From Brachycybe producta (lineage: Eukaryota; Arthropoda; Diplopoda; Playtdesmida; Andrognathidae): a DNA stretch of 64,000 nt. Positions 60,313 to 64,000 of this stretch are shown in pieces (positions within the stretch are counted from its first letter, which is position 1; each line of letters begins with the position of its first letter). The stretch covers positions 412,001-476,000 of the forward strand of contig JAUPFP010000028.1 of assembly GCA_036925085.1 (NCBI GenBank), written 5' to 3'. Under the pieces are notes generated by a model. That model worked only from the letters and a program-made list of their open reading frames with translations. It was not told where the DNA came from and ran no database searches. The position numbers and the translations under genes were made by a program.

Positions 60313-60974
60313 ACTGCAACAACATCTGTATGCGTACTAGACTTCATTTTAGAGAAATTTGTTGTAAATGACGGTGAAATAGTAGGTGGAAGTGTAGTTG
60401 GAGTTAAATGGGAGGTAATCACCATAAGCAACAAGCTCATAATTAAAAGTGCAGAAGCAACAATGATGATAGACATGACAATCTTACGACGTCTCTTCTC
60501 TCGAGCCTCGTCTTCTTGTTGAGTTTCAATGTCTGACTTTACCATAGATCGATTACCATTATTGACATCCTTAAGTATGCTACCTGATGATGATGAAATC
60601 TTTTCAAGTATATTCTGATTGAGAAGGAGAAGTCCACCGCCACCGTGGCCGCCGCCGTCGCCGCCACCGCCACCGCCACCACCACCGTAGCTACCACCGT
60701 CACTGTACTCTCGAAAAGACGGTGTTCGACTTACGCCACTTGTACAACTATTATGACGTGACACAATAATTAATTCATCACCCAAAAAATGCTTTTGTGG
60801 ATTGTCAAAACTGGAATCGTTGTCTGCACCACCACAACCACCACCGCCACGTTGACTTGACCCACGACTTATATTACAAAAACTACCACCAAACATTCGA
60901 ATATTTTCCGCACTACTACTGCGAGATAAAGTACTTCGAAAAGAAGGTGTTCTCTTAACTTCAGATAATTCCAT
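60313..60974 (-). CDS. Type II single-pass membrane protein, first coding exon (partial)
   Basis: An ATG at 60974 opens 220 codons plus 2 nt, ending at a consensus donor (gtgagt). The likely cytoplasmic part (residues 1-164) has R-T-P-S-F-R twice (8-13 and 83-88), a Ser/Arg-rich start and a Gly-rich stretch (93-114). A K-R-R-R-K stop-transfer cluster precedes a hydrophobic segment (about 165-188, I-V-M-S-I-I-I-V then L-L-L-M-V-I), then a Thr/Pro/Ser-rich stalk. Basic residues before the helix suggest the N-terminus is inside. The rest of the protein lies on unseen exons. An in-frame ATG seven codons earlier sits in CA-rich sequence and is less likely. No family recognised. Confidence 0.65.
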
Positions 60975-61558
60975 TATTAACAAACACACACACACAAATA
61001 AACTAGAAACAACAGATTTTTTCTTCTTCTTCCGGTTATTAAATTAATACAAAATGCATATATATGAACAAGTAATTGCTATTTTTCTCTCTCTCTCTCT
61101 CACTCTGCCACTCACTCTCTACACTAATGAAAACAATGCTTAATTAGAAAGTCGATATTTTTCGTAAACTCCAAACATACATGCCGCACAGAAAGCAAAC
61201 ACACACAAAAACACAAAAGTAATATTTTTTGCTTTATGGCACAATGTTATCCAATGAAAGTTACTTCAATGTATATCGATTTACAAGTCAGTAAACACTA
61301 GCAGAATAGAACTTCCATGTAGTGTAGTACATACTGTATGTCTGAAATAGAAAAAAACGAATGCAACAAATGCATGCATGCATGTATGTATGTATGCATA
61401 CCATGTCAGTCAGTATAGTTGCTAACCAAACAACCCGTTAGACTTTTAAATATTCAAGTCTCTCATTTTTGAACAAAAAAAAATAGCACACAACTAACTC
61501 TCGATACCTAATATACACTAATAAAGCTTCAAAATCTTGAAACTTTCTCTTATATACA

Positions 61559-61626
<68 letters not shown>
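61559..61626. repeat. (AT)n microsatellite
   Basis: About 34 uninterrupted AT units, flanked on both sides by matching 'tacagtat' and 'atactgta', so the whole block is palindromic. A (TGCA/TGTA)n run lies nearby (61369-61398). Confidence 0.95.
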
Positions 61627-61628
<2 letters not shown>

Positions 61629-61659
61629 TGTATAATAATGTAACCAATAGAATTCATAT

Positions 61660-61710
61660 GGGTAGAGTTTGACGTCACAGATTCACTCATTGGTTGTCTA
61701 CTGATAGGTG
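61660..61710 (-). promoter_or_regulatory. CRE and CCAAT motifs upstream of the membrane-protein gene
   Basis: The minus strand reads CCAATGAGTGAATCTGTGAC then GTC: a CCAAT box and a TGACGTC half-palindrome within 25 bp, about 700 bp upstream of the ATG at 60974. Motif evidence only. Confidence 0.3.
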
Positions 61711-61834
61711 GTGACTATTAGAGTGTAAGGACATATGTGTGCGTGTATATAGCCTATAGTAGAAATACATGTATGTGTAGTAGAAAAATTAACTCTTCAG
61801 AAAAGACAGCTAGATTTTCTCGTGTTTCTAGAGG

Positions 61835-62095
61835 AAATAGCTATAACTTTCATTCCTAAGGGTCATTAAAGAAAGGTATTAAAATTGTTACAAGACAATT
61901 GTCACATCTAAGCTCATAACCTTGCAACAGTCATAAAAAACAAATCACGAAATATTATAATGACAAATATTGTAATAAAGCTGCCACTAATTTGTGTACA
62001 GCATAATATAACAAGTCATAAAATAATATAGCACAAGAAATGGCATCATAAGATATGATTGACACAATTCTATGACATTTTTTTTTCTGTAATGA
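61835..62095 (+). repeat. Dispersed repeat, copy 2 of 2
   Basis: Partner of 240-495 in the same orientation, with landmarks 'aacagtcataaaa', 'tgacaaatattgt', 'gtcataaaataata' and the terminal T-run before 'tctgtaatgagg'. Class unknown. Confidence 0.6.
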
Positions 62096-62424
62096 GGAAC
62101 AAGATTTTTATATAGAGAACCTTTTAAGGTTCACAACAACTAAAAAATTAGTGTTCTAACCACTTTTATTTATTTGCTCAACATTTTTTCTGAGCATTGA
62201 AGGAGAAAGCGACATCATGCTGAGCATTTTAATTGTAGATAAAGCTTTTGTTGAGTAATGACATCAAATATGGCAGAAAGCGCAAGTTCATTGCGCTGCC
62301 ATCTTTGTTGACTACCTGCTTAGCAAAAAAAAAAATATATATTGAGCAGCCACTTAGTGTGCTACTGTAGACTGTTTTGCAACAGTCGAACTAAGCACAG
62401 AGCAAAAGAACAAATCTGTAAACC

Positions 62425-62635
62425 ATTGAGACTTATTACACAGCACTACTTATTCCGATAGAAGTGTTGATTTACGTCCATCTACGCAGGCTTCATTTGC
62501 CCATTTATTGTCAACTGTCTTGTGATGTGAGATCCCACATGTATTGGGTGTGGAGCCTACATAGGAGGACATCTATCAACACTTCTATTGGGATAAGCAG
62601 TAGGTATACCGTGTAATAAGCCTCATTGAGCAACA
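62425..62635. mobile_element. MITE-like palindrome
   Basis: The left arm CATTGAGACTTATTACACAG then CTTATTCCGATAGAAGTGTT pairs with AACACTTCTATTGGGATAAG then GTGTAATAAGCCTCATTG on the right. About 210 bp; duplication not clear. Confidence 0.65.
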
Positions 62636-62639
62636 ACAA

Positions 62640-64000
62640 CATCTTCTTATTGCTGAACCATAAAATAGGTTCATGCTCCTAAGATTGCTACCTGGAGAGA
62701 TTAATAATTAGGTTCTCTCTGCTAGTGACACGTGTTTGTACCACGGTTCTAGAATATTAAGGTCAAAATACCCATACAGCAAGCCATTATCTAAAAATCG
62801 AAGTCAAACTTCAAGCTCAAAACAATGCTGCTAAAAAGACTGCAGCTATTTCCTCTAGAAATCTGAGCGAATAAAGCATCAATCTCTTGAGAGGTATATT
62901 TTCTAACACATAAATGTGTATATATATAGTGTGTAGAGGAACATCTTTCATAAGTGATTTTGGAGGAGGAGAAAAAAAAAAGTAACAAGAATAGCAGTTA
63001 AGTCACAGCATCATTTGTATGTGTTATGTGACTGTTTGTCACATTTTTTTTAGCTAACAAGTTAGAGGTTTTTTTCCACAAACAACATCCTTCATCATAA
63101 TCAAAGATAAATCACACAACAATATTTTTTGTTTCTGTGTGGTTTTTATAAACACAAACAAGATTGGACATCCAACAAAAAAATAGAAAACACACTTTGC
63201 AGATTAATGCACGTTATTTTTTTTTTTCAGTATAAAACTCAATTAAGTGATTTCCTGTTCGCGTAAACAGCAGGGCCTCTAAATAAACAACAATTTGTTG
63301 TCAACTTCTTCTTTTAAAATATCCATTAGATTTGGAAATATTCCAACCAAAACAAAATTACAAGTAAATTTCTATCCTTTTTTTTTTCTAATTTAAAGGA
63401 AGAAAAAGTCAACTTTCTCTTAACCTAACAATTATAAAATTCTTATGTAAAATGTCTTTGCTTTGATATAATGAATCTTCACATTTATAAACCATATATA
63501 GAAAAGATGTTGGTTTGAAGCAAGACTTTTCAAATTCCTTACTTGCGCAATAATGACATTTAAAATCCCCAACATCCACACAAACAAAACACATAAACAT
63601 ATCTAATGAACATATCTTGAAACCGGATTACTTCAAGTATCTATGTGTGTACCATGAAGAACCAATTTATATATTGTGGATAAAGCCGCTTGAATAAAAG
63701 AGGATTGTTTGGAATGGCACTAACAAACAAACAAACAAACAAACACAAATTTTCTGTTCATTTTGGATGTGTCTGTGTATCTCCAATTACCTTACACACA
63801 AATGAACAAGTCATTCTCAAAATTGTTTCCTTATTTCATCCTGTGTGTCATCCGCTCTCCACCTCAGACACAAAAGAAAGAAACAAAAGAACCCATGAAG
63901 ATGTCTACAGTACATATGGCTCATCGAGGAGGGTACACAATCAGCTCTATTTATTCCCTAGGGGTCAACGTATTCTCCATGTTCTGGAGAGAGAGAGAGA
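62640..64000. other. Noncoding right end of the window
   Basis: AT-rich, with an (AAAC)n run (about 63720-63745) and the start of a GA microsatellite at the very end. No exon is supported. Confidence 0.6.

Noticed and set aside
1-64000. CRISPR arrays, operons or prokaryotic defence systems
   Set aside because: The DNA is clearly spliced animal sequence; no direct-repeat/spacer pattern or prokaryotic gene is present.

Overview
This is a stretch of animal nuclear DNA. It is AT-rich and intron-rich, with GT-AG introns mostly 50 bp to 2 kb long, many microsatellites, poly-C/poly-G runs and small foldback transposons. The recognisable proteins resemble human homologues along long stretches, so an invertebrate, perhaps a marine deuterostome such as a tunicate, is my best guess. 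That placement is an inference; no species marker is visible.

Layout. (1) Plus strand, 1-2.5 kb: the last two coding exons of a filamin-family protein, with the end of a second calponin-homology domain, one filamin Ig repeat and a disordered tail. (2) Minus strand, 20.8-4.9 kb: a complete Adenomatous polyposis coli (APC) gene. I rebuilt it as 15 phase-consistent coding exons (about 3079 residues) with the N-terminal coiled coil, Armadillo domain, two 15-aa repeats, seven 20-aa repeats, three SAMP motifs, basic region and EB1-binding SxIP motif. It converges tail-to-tail with the filamin-like gene. (3) 20.8-31.8 kb: the APC 5' region, mostly noncoding, with two tiny minus-strand exons at 29.5 and 31.7 kb whose phase and heptad register fit an alternative APC N-terminus. 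(4) Minus strand, 41.5-34.5 kb: a complete PPIG-like nuclear RS cyclophilin, also 15 phase-consistent coding exons (about 1116 residues). (5) 42-51 kb: gene-poor and repeat-rich. (6) Minus strand, 61-51 kb: a first coding exon for an unrecognised type II membrane protein (60.3-61.0 kb) and an orphan terminal coding exon (51.3-51.5 kb), which may or may not be the same gene. (7) 61-64 kb: microsatellites and repeats.

The genes do not form a functional cassette. APC is a Wnt-pathway scaffold and microtubule binder, PPIG is a splicing-associated prolyl isomerase, and the filamin-like protein binds actin. The richest unexplained content is the set of foldback elements. At least five have visible target-site duplications, one ~230-bp palindromic family occurs at least seven times, and there is a palindrome made of two inverted LINE 3' ends. 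No prokaryotic system, CRISPR array or intact autonomous transposon was seen.
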